Source: Bacteroidota bacterium
GTDB lineage: Bacteria; Bacteroidota; Bacteroidia; Bacteroidales; Prolixibacteraceae
Reading direction: 5' to 3'
Length of the DNA: 8,411 bases
Assembly: GCA_030706665.1 (NCBI GenBank)
Contig: JAUZOB010000138.1
Span: 1-8,411, forward strand
Below are positions 1 to 6,672 of the stretch, piece by piece (the first letter of the stretch is position 1; each line of letters starts with the position of its first letter). Made by a program: the position numbers and the translations under genes. The notes below the pieces were generated by a model. That model ran no database searches and was not told the DNA's origin. It was given only the letters and a program-made list of their open reading frames with translations.

Positions 1-235
1 AGCCCACCTTTCTGCGGATCTCCGGATTGTCAATGGTAACCTCTGCATCGTCAATGAATATTTTTCCGGAGGAAGCAGGAAGATATCCGGTGATAATCTT
101 CATCAGGGTTGACTTCCCCGCTCCGTTTGGACCCAGGAATCCAATTAGTTCTCCTTTATTTACTTCAAATGACAAATTGTCGAGGGCTTTTTGATTGCCG
201 TAGTATTTGGTTACCGACTCAATTTTGATTGACAT
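1..235 (-). CDS. gldA: GldA-like ABC transporter ATP-binding protein (partial, N-terminal part)
   Basis: Reading the minus strand from the ATG at 235 gives an uninterrupted 78-codon N-terminus that begins MSIKIESVTKYYGNQKALDN and runs off the left edge, so the C-terminal part (signature motif, Walker B) lies outside. A perfect Walker A motif, GPNGAGKST, sits at residues 35-43, followed by LMKIITGYLPASSG, the usual P-loop helix and turn of ABC ATPases. The aromatic A-loop residue is probably Tyr11 or Tyr12. The start and the TGYL...SSG stretch resemble GldA, the ATPase of the GldAFG ABC transporter tied to gliding motility and type IX secretion in Bacteroidota. It hydrolyses ATP on the cytoplasmic face and would pair with GldF/GldG permeases, which are not visible here. 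The ABC ATPase assignment is firm. GldA rather than another ABC-2 type ATPase rests on remembered similarity. It is divergent from the hdr operon and probably unrelated in function. Confidence 0.8.
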   Translation of the reverse strand, partial: MSIKIESVTKYYGNQKALDNLSFEVNKGELIGFLGPNGAGKSTLMKIITGYLPASSGKIFIDDAEVTIDNPEIRRKVG

Positions 236-255
236 GGCTTTTTACAATTGATCCG

Positions 256-263
256 CAAAATTA
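256..263 (-). promoter_or_regulatory. Candidate Bacteroidota -7 promoter element for gldA
   Basis: On the minus strand this octamer reads TAATTTTG, a perfect match to the TAnnTTTG -7 element used by the primary sigma factor of Bacteroidota. It ends 20 nt before the gldA ATG, implying a short 5' leader of about 15 nt. No clear TTTG -33 element is seen at the expected distance upstream, so the call rests on one element and its position. Confidence 0.42.
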
Positions 264-619
264 ATAATTATTGGGGATCAGACGGAATTCTTGAGATTTA
301 TCATTCTCGCTTTACTGAAATCTCTGATTCTTCGGGAAGGAAAAGTAGTGAGGTGTTCCAAACCCTGAGGGATGGGCAAATCATCTTGCACATTCATTGT
401 CTTTCGCTAAAGGTGATGCAGTAGAAATTTGGGTTGCAGGCTACCCGTCAATCAAGGAGGTTTTACCTTCCCTATTGGTTGATTGGGATGGAATATCGCT
501 TACCGGTCACCTCTGTTTTTTATAAATATGTTTCGGGAGAAATGAGGAATGCGCATTCCGAAAAAAGCTAAATCGTGAAGTTTTTTATATAGATGCAAAA
601 GATGCGGCGATTTTACACT

Positions 620-637
620 AACTTGTAAATACAAGTT
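620..637. promoter_or_regulatory. Perfect 18-bp inverted repeat upstream of hdrC (possible operator)
   Basis: The arms are AACTTGTA (620-627) and TACAAGTT (630-637) around a 2-bp AA centre, all perfectly complementary. Symmetry and size fit the binding site of a dimeric regulator. The core TTGTA-AA-TACAA differs from the Rex (TTGTGA...TCACAA) and FNR (TTGAT...ATCAA) consensus sequences, so I cannot name a regulator. It lies about 330 bp before the hdrC start and starts only 6 bp before a second repeat. The palindrome is directly seen; its role is inferred. Confidence 0.35.
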
Positions 638-642
638 GGGAT

Positions 643-661
643 TTTATGTATTACACATAAA
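643..661. promoter_or_regulatory. 19-bp inverted repeat adjacent to the 620-637 palindrome
   Basis: The arms TTTATGT (643-649) and ACATAAA (655-661) are perfectly complementary around a 5-bp spacer (ATTAC). It lies 5 bp downstream of the preceding 18-bp palindrome. The two have different arm sequences, so they are not two copies of one site. A/T-rich DNA gives such repeats by chance, so this is weaker than its neighbour. Confidence 0.22.
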
Positions 662-756
662 TATTCAAGGCTCAAATTATCTCCCCTGGTAAGTATCCGA
701 TTCTGAAATTATATTAAGTAATGTAAGGATATGACGGGTTATTGCATTATCTGTCA

Positions 757-776
757 GCAATGTTACAAAACATTGC
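757..776. promoter_or_regulatory. Perfect 20-bp inverted repeat upstream of hdrC (best operator candidate)
   Basis: The arms GCAATGTT (757-764) and AACATTGC (769-776) are perfectly complementary around the 4-bp spacer ACAA. An extra half-site, ATTGC, lies at 741-745. The site is about 190 bp before the hdrC ATG and about 35 bp upstream of the weak promoter candidate at 810-840, a position suited to an activator. The geometry resembles sites of Crp/Fnr-type or Rex-type dimers, but the sequence is not their standard consensus. Regulation of the hdr-flx operon from here is inferred. Confidence 0.4.
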
Positions 777-809
777 ACTCCTCGTATTCTTCTAATAAAT
801 AATCTATAA

Positions 810-840
810 TTTTAATCGGACCGAACTGATCAGATATTTG
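810..840 (+). promoter_or_regulatory. Weak candidate promoter for the hdr-flx operon
   Basis: GATATTTG at 833-840 matches seven of eight positions of the Bacteroidota -7 element TAnnTTTG. TTTT at 810-813, 19 bp upstream, could stand for the TTTG -33 element. Initiation here would give a leader of roughly 120 nt before hdrC. A second -7-like octamer, GAATTTTG (903-910), has no matching -33 element. Both elements carry mismatches, so this is tentative. Confidence 0.2.
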
Positions 841-965
841 TTTCTCCAAAAAGAACGTTGGATCTAGTTGTAAAGATGAATCGACAATCGTACAATTAGT
901 CCGAATTTTGATTAAATTTAAATAACCTGATTGTTGGTATTCTAAACCTTAAATGAGCAGAATTT

Positions 966-1517
966 ATGTCGGAGAGTTTAAATCGTCAGCCTTCTCTTTC
1001 GGAGAAAGTTGCTGAAATTACCGGAATCTCAGTAAATAAATGCTACCAATGTGGCAAATGCTCTGCCGGATGTCCTGTCGCGAACGATATGGATTATTCC
1101 CCCAGCCTGATCATGCGAATGTTACAGACAGATGATCCTCAGGAAGAAGAAAAGATACTCCGGTCCTATTCTATCTGGCTTTGCCTCTCGTGCGAGATGT
1201 GTTATTGCCGTTGCCCGATGAGCATTGATATCCCTTCGATAATGGATGCTCTGCGTCAAAAAGCCTATTCTGAAAAGAAAGTGAACCCGAAGGCGAAGAA
1301 GATTATTGCCTTTCATGAATCATTCCTTGACAGCATTAAATGGACCGGCCGTCTGTATGAAATCGGACTGGTAGCGACCTACAAGCTGAAAACACTTGAC
1401 CTTTTGAAAGATGTTGAACTTGCTCCAAAGATGTATCTGAAGGGCAAGCTGAATATATTGCCAGAGAAGATGCACGGATTAAAAAACGTTTCTGGCCTGT
1501 TTAAAAAATCTAAATAA
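966..1517 (+). CDS. hdrC: Heterodisulfide reductase subunit C-like [4Fe-4S] protein
   Basis: This 183-residue protein carries the two ferredoxin-type cluster motifs of HdrC. The first is C26-x2-C29-x2-C32-x3-C36-P and the second is C73-x2-C76-x2-C79-x3-C83-P, with one extra cysteine at 81. The remainder is a helical tail rich in Lys and Leu with no signal peptide or membrane segment, so it is the soluble HdrC form rather than the membrane-anchored QmoC/HdrE-type. Its length is typical for the family. HdrC relays electrons from the HdrA flavoprotein to the catalytic HdrB subunit. It is the first gene of the operon, starts at an ATG without a Shine-Dalgarno sequence, as is common in Bacteroidota, and ends 9 bp before hdrB. 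The order hdrC-hdrB-hdrA and full cysteine set leave little doubt about the family. Confidence 0.93.
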   Translation: MSESLNRQPSLSEKVAEITGISVNKCYQCGKCSAGCPVANDMDYSPSLIMRMLQTDDPQEEEKILRSYSIWLCLSCEMCYCRCPMSIDIPSIMDALRQKAYSEKKVNPKAKKIIAFHESFLDSIKWTGRLYEIGLVATYKLKTLDLLKDVELAPKMYLKGKLNILPEKMHGLKNVSGLFKKSK

Positions 1518-1526
1518 TTTAAAGCT

Positions 1527-2369
1527 ATGCCTTTAGCTGTTTATCCCGGTTGTTCATTAACAGGTTCCTCTCGTGAATACATGGAATCCGTGGAGCAAAT
1601 TCTAAAAACATTTGAGATCCCTTATACTTTCGTTGAAGATTGGAATTGTTGCGGAGCTACTGCTGCACACAATTTGAATCGGAAGGTAGCAGAAGCATTG
1701 CCTGCACGGATTATTGCTCTTGCAGAAAAACAAGGGGCCGATGAAATACTGGTGCCATGTGCGGCCTGTTACAATCGATTGAAGAGTTCACAAAAGAAAA
1801 TGGACGAAGATAAGGTCTTGAAAGGCCAACTTTCGGAGATGGTCGGTATGCCCCTGGACAATGGGATCAAGATCCTGAATGTTCTGGAAGTCATTGAGCA
1901 ATCGATCGTCCCGAAGCTAAATGAGAAGATACAAGCCCCGTTAAATTTCAAAGCAGCCTGTTATTACGGCTGTCTGCTTGTGCGTCCCGGTAATGTCCTG
2001 AATTTTGATCGGGAAGAAGATCCGCAAAGCATGGACCGCATTGTTGAAATACTGGGCGCTACTCCGGTAAAATGGTCGTTTAAGACCGAGTGCTGTGGTG
2101 CCGGATTTACGGTTTCACGTACTGATATCGTTTCCCGGCTTTCGGGAGATATATTAATCGATGCGGTTGAACATGGGGCGCAGGCACTTATTGTTGCCTG
2201 TCCGATGTGCCATGCAAACCTGGACATGCGTCGAAAGGATATTGAGAAAGCGACCGGCAGAAAATTTGATATCCCTGTAATCTACCTGACGCAAGCTATC
2301 GGAATGGCTTTAGGGATCGATCATCAAAAGCTGGGCTTGAATCGTCATTTTGTTCCTGTTTCAATTTAG
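1527..2369 (+). CDS. hdrB: Heterodisulfide reductase subunit B, two CCG domains
   Basis: HdrB is the catalytic disulfide-reducing subunit, holding two unusual non-cubane [4Fe-4S] clusters. Both CCG domains are complete in this 280-residue protein. The first uses C9, C41-C42, C78 and C81 (YPGCS, WNCCGA, PCAACY). The second uses C149 (ACYYGC), C189-C190 (ECCGAG) and C225-C228 (ACPMCH). The layout C-x31-CC-x35-C-x2-C matches methanogen HdrB closely, and the length is usual for the family. The protein is soluble with no transmembrane segment. In methanogens the substrate is CoM-S-S-CoB; in bacteria with Flx proteins the proposed substrate is a protein or small-molecule disulfide such as DsrC. Here the substrate is unknown. 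Related CCG proteins include LutA/GlpC and succinate:quinone reductase SdhE, but the neighbours make HdrB the clear choice. Confidence 0.93.
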   Translation: MPLAVYPGCSLTGSSREYMESVEQILKTFEIPYTFVEDWNCCGATAAHNLNRKVAEALPARIIALAEKQGADEILVPCAACYNRLKSSQKKMDEDKVLKGQLSEMVGMPLDNGIKILNVLEVIEQSIVPKLNEKIQAPLNFKAACYYGCLLVRPGNVLNFDREEDPQSMDRIVEILGATPVKWSFKTECCGAGFTVSRTDIVSRLSGDILIDAVEHGAQALIVACPMCHANLDMRRKDIEKATGRKFDIPVIYLTQAIGMALGIDHQKLGLNRHFVPVSI

Positions 2370-2381
2370 AAATCAGCAATT

Positions 2382-4385
2382 ATGTCTCGAATAGGAGTTT
2401 TTATTTGTCATTGCGGAGAGAATATCAGCGCAACCGTCGACTGTGAGAGAGTGGCCAGAGAAGCTTCTCTTATGGAAGGTGTTTTATATAGCATCGATTA
2501 TAAATACATGTGCTCTGACCCGGGTCAGAATCTGATTAAAGAGGCCATCAAAGAGCATAATCTTAACGGGGTGGTCGTTGCGGCCTGCTCACCCAGAATG
2601 CATGAACCGACTTTCCGGAACGCATGTGCCGAAGCCGGACTAAATCCTTATATGTGTGAGATCGCGAACCTGAGGGAACATGTTTCATGGGTGCATGAAA
2701 AAGGAGATGCAACAACCCAAAAGGCAATCGACCTGGTCAGGATGCTGGTGGAAAAGGTGAAGAACAACAAACCGCTTCTTCCGATTACGGTTCCCGTGAC
2801 ACGCAGGGCACTGGTCCTGGGCGGAGGGATCGGAGGAATTCAGGCAAGCCTCGATATAGCCAATGCCGGGCATCAGGTTATACTGGTAGAGCGCGATCCA
2901 TCCATCGGTGGGCACATGTCGCAATTGTCAGAGACTTTCCCTACACTCGACTGTTCGCAATGTATCCTTACTCCCCGAATGGTAGAGGTTGCCCGTCATC
3001 CGAATATTACTTTGATTACTTATGCCGAACTGGAAAGTCTGGAGGGCTTCATTGGTAATTTCAAAGCTAAGATCAGGAAGAAGGCGAAGAGCATCGATGA
3101 GAAACTATGTACCGGCTGTGGTTTGTGTACCACAAAATGTCCGAATAAAAAGATTCCGAGTGAATTCAATGAAGGACTGGGAACCCGGACGGCTATATAT
3201 ATTCCATTTCCGCAAGCTGTGCCGAATAAACCGGTAATCGACAAAACCCAGTGTACTTATTATACCAAAGGGAAGTGCCGCTTATGCGAAAAGACTTGTC
3301 CGGCTCAGGCAATCCGTCTGGATCAGGAAGATGAGATTCTTGAGTTTGACGTAGGAGCCGTTGTTTTGGCTACAGGCTTCAATGTCAAGGGAACCGATTT
3401 CTTCCCGGAATATGGATATGGGAATTACCAGGATGTCATTACGGGTCTTCAGTTCGAAAGGCTGGCATCCGCATCAGGCCCTACCCTGGGTGAGATCAGA
3501 AGACCTTCGGATGGTAAGATTCCCGAGAAGATTGTATTTGTGGCATGCGCCGGATCAAGAGACCCTGCAAAGGGAATTGAATACTGTTCGAAGATCTGTT
3601 GCATGTACATAGCCAAGCATGCGATGCTCTACAAACATAAAGTCCACCAGGGCAATGCTTATGTATTTTACATGGATATCCGGGCCGGAGGTAAAATGTA
3701 TGAAGAGTTTGTCCGCCGCGCCATTGAAGAAGATGATGTAAAATATATAAGAGGAAGAGTTTCGCGAATTTATGAACGCAACGGGAAGTTAATCGTCAAG
3801 GGTGCCGACACTCTGATGGGAGGCAAGCCTATTGAGATAGATGCCGATATGGTTGTTCTGGCTACTGCCGGAGTTGCCAGTCCCAAAGCAGAAGAACTGG
3901 CCCAGAAGGTTCATGTTTCATACGACCAGCATAACTTTTATGCCGAGGCGCACCCAAAACTGAAACCTGTCGAGACCAACACTGCCGGTATCTTTTTGGC
4001 CGGTTCATGTCAGGCACCCAAAGATATTCCTGAAACAGTGGCAATGGCCAGCGGTGCTGCCAGTAAAGTCATTGGACTCTTTTCGAACAGCGAATTGAAG
4101 CGCGATCCTTCCATTGCAGTCGTCAACCGGATGCCCCCACCGACCTATACGACCTGTGTCGGTTGTGGCCTTTGCGTTACCGCCTGTCCGTATCAAGCCA
4201 TTCAATTGGAGGACATCAAAGACAGGAAGGGCAATGTTGTCAAACGGGCAGCATACGTTAATCCTGGATTGTGTCAGGGATGCGGAACCTGTGTAGCTTT
4301 CTGTCGTTCCAAGTCGATCGATATTGAAGGCTATACGAGTCAGCAAATCGTAGCCGAAATCTCAGCTTTGTTAAATGATGAGTAA
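2382..4385 (+). CDS. hdrA: Heterodisulfide reductase subunit A, FAD electron-bifurcating iron-sulfur flavoprotein
   Basis: This 667-residue protein has the full HdrA architecture. The N-terminal domain opens with IGVFICHCG and contains conserved Cys44, Cys69 and Cys92. A Rossmann FAD site, LVLGGGIGGIQAS, lies near residues 145-156, followed by GGHMSQLSETFPTLDCSQC (176-194). An inserted ferredoxin domain has C243-x2-C246-x2-C249-x3-C253 and C291...C299-x2-C302-x3-C306. The thioredoxin-reductase-like domain resumes at 325-570 with ATG and AGSCQAP motifs. Two C-terminal clusters are at C592/C595/C598/C602 and C631/C634/C637/C641; Arg follows the last cysteine instead of the usual Pro. HdrA is where flavin-based bifurcation sends one electron to ferredoxin and one through HdrC to HdrB. 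It begins 12 bp after hdrB and its end overlaps flxD by 11 bp, implying translational coupling. Input electrons would come from FlxD. No hydrogenase is nearby. Confidence 0.95.
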   Translation: MSRIGVFICHCGENISATVDCERVAREASLMEGVLYSIDYKYMCSDPGQNLIKEAIKEHNLNGVVVAACSPRMHEPTFRNACAEAGLNPYMCEIANLREHVSWVHEKGDATTQKAIDLVRMLVEKVKNNKPLLPITVPVTRRALVLGGGIGGIQASLDIANAGHQVILVERDPSIGGHMSQLSETFPTLDCSQCILTPRMVEVARHPNITLITYAELESLEGFIGNFKAKIRKKAKSIDEKLCTGCGLCTTKCPNKKIPSEFNEGLGTRTAIYIPFPQAVPNKPVIDKTQCTYYTKGKCRLCEKTCPAQAIRLDQEDEILEFDVGAVVLATGFNVKGTDFFPEYGYGNYQDVITGLQFERLASASGPTLGEIRRPSDGKIPEKIVFVACAGSRDPAKGIEYCSKICCMYIAKHAMLYKHKVHQGNAYVFYMDIRAGGKMYEEFVRRAIEEDDVKYIRGRVSRIYERNGKLIVKGADTLMGGKPIEIDADMVVLATAGVASPKAEELAQKVHVSYDQHNFYAEAHPKLKPVETNTAGIFLAGSCQAPKDIPETVAMASGAASKVIGLFSNSELKRDPSIAVVNRMPPPTYTTCVGCGLCVTACPYQAIQLEDIKDRKGNVVKRAAYVNPGLCQGCGTCVAFCRSKSIDIEGYTSQQIVAEISALLNDE

Positions 4386-4836
4386 CTCTTTAATCATGGA
4401 TTTTGAACCTAAAATTGTAGCTTTTGTATGCAACTGGTGCACTTATGCAGGCGCTGATCTGACCGGTACCAGTCGTATTAAATATCCGGTGAATGTGAGG
4501 ATCGTACGATTCCCCTGCACCGGACGCATCGACTTTATGCTCCTGTTGAAGGCATTTGATGAAGGAGCCGATGGAATTATCGTATCCGGCTGCCATCCCA
4601 ATGACTGCCATTATACTTCGGGAAACTTTCATGCACGCCGTCGTTGGATGATCTTTCGGAACCTGATAGATTTTGTCGGGATCGATATCCGGAGAGTCGC
4701 GTTCTCATGGGTGTCGGCTGCAGAAGGTGCCAAGTGGGCAGAAGTCGTTACCGATACTGTTGGAAAGATTAAAGAGTTAGGTCCCTACTCTGAGTATCAT
4801 CAGATTTCCAAATCTTTTGACGGAGGTGCAAAATGA
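4375..4836 (+). CDS. flxD: MvhD/FlxD-type [2Fe-2S] electron-transfer subunit
   Basis: The 153-residue product is the delta subunit family of methyl-viologen-reducing hydrogenase (MvhD), which passes electrons to HdrA. It has the family signature: FVCNWCTYAGADL (C19, C22), RFPCTGRID (C48) and GCHPNDCHY (C73, C78), the cysteines that bind a [2Fe-2S] cluster. Its first ATG lies inside the end of hdrA in the string ATGATGAGTAA. A later ATG at 4396 (MDFEPKIVAF) is equally credible because homologues usually begin near FEPKIVAF; that would shorten it by 7 residues. It overlaps the next gene by 4 bp (ATGA). The genes for hydrogenase subunits MvhA and MvhG are absent and Flx-type oxidoreductase genes follow, so FlxD is the more apt name: the donor is NAD(P)H rather than H2. 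Confidence 0.9.
   Translation: MMSNSLIMDFEPKIVAFVCNWCTYAGADLTGTSRIKYPVNVRIVRFPCTGRIDFMLLLKAFDEGADGIIVSGCHPNDCHYTSGNFHARRRWMIFRNLIDFVGIDIRRVAFSWVSAAEGAKWAEVVTDTVGKIKELGPYSEYHQISKSFDGGAK
4822..4826 (+). promoter_or_regulatory. Strong Shine-Dalgarno sequence (GGAGG) before flxC
   Basis: A GGAGG core lies 6 nt before the ATG at 4833, inside the last codons of flxD. It supports the ATG in the ATGA overlap as the true flxC start. No other gene in this operon has a clear Shine-Dalgarno sequence, in keeping with Bacteroidota. It could be fortuitous, as the bases also encode Gly-Gly of FlxD. Confidence 0.5.
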
Positions 4837-5648
4837 TAAAAGCAATGAAAAATAAATCGCTCGAACTGCTTACTTCGCAAGAAGTCCGGGTGGTCATCGG
4901 ATATGAAAAAGGCACTAAGTGCAGTACTCGCCCTTCCTTTTTCTTTTTACCGGAAGACATAGAACGAATGGTTTTTGATGAAGAGTGCAAGAATAATCTT
5001 GCTGTTTATCTCACCAAAGAGAATATTAAGAATTACGGCCGTCTGGCAATTATAGCAAACGACAAGACGTTACAAAGCATTGTCAAGCTGATTTCAGAAA
5101 ATCAGATCCGCGAGGATAACCTATTTGTCCTTACTCCCGGCTCCGAAGATGGACAGGTGATTGTCCTTAATTCGATAGAAGAAATCAAGTCTTTCGTAAA
5201 CAAGAGTATTCCTTCTCAAAAGGAGCCTGATTCGGTTGATGAGTTGGTCGCCCGAATTCGAAAGATGTCGAGGGAAGAACGATGGAAGTACTGGCAAGAT
5301 GAATTTGCCCGTTGTATCAGATGTTATGCATGCAGGGCTGCCTGTCCGCTTTGCTACTGCACCAGGTGTACGGTTGAAAGTTCCCAGCCACAATGGGTTC
5401 CGGTTGCCTCACATGTTTTGGGGAATATGGAGTGGCACATCATACGTGCCATGCATATGTCAGGCCGATGTACCGATTGCGGGGCCTGTGCAGAAGCTTG
5501 TCCTGTCAATATTAATCTTCAGGCCCTTACAAGGGTCGTCAGAGAAAGTATTCAGGATGAATTTAACCTGACAACCGAAGAATATCTTGAAGGGAACAAT
5601 GTCCTTTCTTCTTTCAAGCCGAATGATAATGAAACCTTTATCCGTTAA
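4833..5648 (+). CDS. flxC: Flx iron-sulfur subunit: 4Fe-4S dicluster protein (FlxC-like)
   Basis: The 271-residue product has an N-terminal cluster-free alpha/beta domain of about 130 residues (CSTRPSFFFLP, YGRLAIIANDKTLQSIVKLI) resembling part of FrhB/HycB-like electron-transfer proteins. A cysteine-rich C-terminal half follows. Its motifs are C161-x2-C164-x2-C167-x3-C171-P with additional C174, C176 and C179, and C213-x2-C216-x2-C219-x3-C223-P. Two [4Fe-4S] clusters are expected, with the extra cysteines possibly holding more. No signal peptide or membrane helix is seen. It starts within flxD (ATGA overlap) and ends 4 bp before the preferred flxB start. By context it is one of the two Flx iron-sulfur subunits linking the NADH-oxidising flavoprotein to FlxD. 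The letter C versus B is assigned by gene position and is uncertain; membership in the Flx set is more secure. Confidence 0.75.
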   Translation: MIKAMKNKSLELLTSQEVRVVIGYEKGTKCSTRPSFFFLPEDIERMVFDEECKNNLAVYLTKENIKNYGRLAIIANDKTLQSIVKLISENQIREDNLFVLTPGSEDGQVIVLNSIEEIKSFVNKSIPSQKEPDSVDELVARIRKMSREERWKYWQDEFARCIRCYACRAACPLCYCTRCTVESSQPQWVPVASHVLGNMEWHIIRAMHMSGRCTDCGACAEACPVNINLQALTRVVRESIQDEFNLTTEEYLEGNNVLSSFKPNDNETFIR

Positions 5649-5652
5649 TCGA

Positions 5653-6672
5653 ATGCCAACTGTGGAAACATATAAAATATCCCCCGTTTCGCTTGAGAAG
5701 CTGTTCTATCAGCTCCTTAAGGAAGACCGAAAAATCTATGCCCCGGTTAGGCGAAACGATCAGGTCGTTTTTGATCTTGTAACCCGTTACGAAGAGATCT
5801 GTACTGACTTTATTCAGACTGCCGCTTCACCCAAAAATCTTATCTTCCCTCGGTATGAGAATCTTTTCTCTTATAAGAAAGGGAAAGACGGAGTGGAAAT
5901 TCAACAGTTCAACCCTGATTCAATCCCCGAGATTGTAATCTGGGGGCTTCGTCCCTGCGATGCTGCAGGTTTCAAAGTATTGAAGTCCTTGTTCAACTGG
6001 GACTATAAAGACGAGATCTTTAATACCCGTCTGAATAAGACTACTATAATTGGCTTTAGCTGCAATCAATGCGATGAATATTGCTTCTGTACCTCCGTTG
6101 GTGGAAACCCGGGGAATACTACAGGAAGTGATTTGCTGATCACCAAAGCAGGAGAAGCCGGTTATCTGGTCGAAGCTGTTACCGAAAAAGGGAAAGGAGT
6201 AATTGAAAGAAGCGATTCGCTTTTCGAATCTTCTGACAACATCCGAAAAGAAGAGTTTCTGGCAGATGTCCCTGTAATGTTTACTCCGGATCTGTTGAAA
6301 GAGAAGCTGGAAAAGGTATTTGAAAGCGAGATATGGCAACAACAATCCATCAGATGTCTTGGATGCGGCGCCTGTACCTATATCTGCCCAATCTGTGCAT
6401 GCTTTGACATTCAGGATGAAGCGCATGGGAAAAAAGGGACACGGATACGATGCTGGGATTCCTGCGGATTCTCTCTCTTTACGCAGCATGCTTCAGGGCA
6501 TAATCCCAGGATGAATCAGGCACAAAGATGGCGTCAGCGGGTTATGCACAAATATGTTTACATGCCCGAACGCATCCACGAAATAGGATGTACCGGTTGC
6601 GGCCGCTGTTCTCGTGCCTGTCCGGTCGATATGAATATTCTGGATCATTTAAAATCAATATTGAAATCATAG
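5653..6672 (+). CDS. flxB: Flx iron-sulfur subunit: AsrA/sulfhydrogenase-beta-like 4Fe-4S protein (FlxB-like)
   Basis: The preferred ATG at 5653 gives 339 residues starting MPTVETYKISPVSLEKLFYQ. The frame extends upstream (ATGs at 5599, 5623 and 5629, TTG at 5587) inside flxC, but homology-like content begins only at ISPVSLEKL. The N-terminal domain carries WGLRPCDAAG (about 98-106) and the CNQCDEYCFCTSVGG motif (C137, C140, C144, C146), both characteristic of the sulfhydrogenase beta (HydB) and anaerobic sulfite reductase A (AsrA) family. C-terminal clusters are C235-x2-C238-x2-C241-x3-C245-P plus C248 and C250, and C313-x2-C316-x2-C319-x3-C323-P. Such proteins pair with a HydG/AsrB-type flavoprotein and accept its electrons, which fits FlxA downstream. 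It would act in the cytoplasm. Sulfite reductase itself is unlikely, since AsrC (the sirohaem subunit) is absent and HdrABC is present. Confidence 0.78.
   Translation: MPTVETYKISPVSLEKLFYQLLKEDRKIYAPVRRNDQVVFDLVTRYEEICTDFIQTAASPKNLIFPRYENLFSYKKGKDGVEIQQFNPDSIPEIVIWGLRPCDAAGFKVLKSLFNWDYKDEIFNTRLNKTTIIGFSCNQCDEYCFCTSVGGNPGNTTGSDLLITKAGEAGYLVEAVTEKGKGVIERSDSLFESSDNIRKEEFLADVPVMFTPDLLKEKLEKVFESEIWQQQSIRCLGCGACTYICPICACFDIQDEAHGKKGTRIRCWDSCGFSLFTQHASGHNPRMNQAQRWRQRVMHKYVYMPERIHEIGCTGCGRCSRACPVDMNILDHLKSILKS

Larger units (their letters stand above)
236..965. other. Divergent intergenic region between gldA and hdrC, no convincing gene
   Basis: The 730 bp are A/T-rich and lack a start-to-stop ORF with recognisable content. 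Two stretches stay open without a plausible start: about 241-425, and a second plus-strand frame from roughly 352 to 526 that includes the peptide GDAVEIWVAGYPSIKEVLP. Neither matches a family I know, and they may be decayed coding remnants or chance. The region holds several inverted repeats: a hairpin with arms CAATCAA/TTGATTG (449-455 and 479-485), a 14-bp perfect palindrome GGAATGCGCATTCC (546-559), and three operator-like repeats closer to hdrC that are listed separately. No tRNA, rRNA or known riboswitch was recognised. Confidence 0.6.

Noticed and set aside
546..559. 14-bp palindrome GGAATGCGCATTCC as a terminator
   Set aside because: The stem is short once a loop is allowed and there is no T-tract after it on the plus strand; only a weak run of A follows.
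2382..4385. Reading the locus as methanogen heterodisulfide reductase from an archaeon
   Set aside because: The neighbouring GldA-like gene, Bacteroidota-type promoter octamer and Flx subunits without Mvh hydrogenase point to an anaerobic bacterium.
5587..5652. Longer flxB start (TTG 5587 or ATG 5599/5623/5629)
   Set aside because: These starts lie inside flxC and add residues without family resemblance; the ATG at 5653, just after the flxC stop, fits better.
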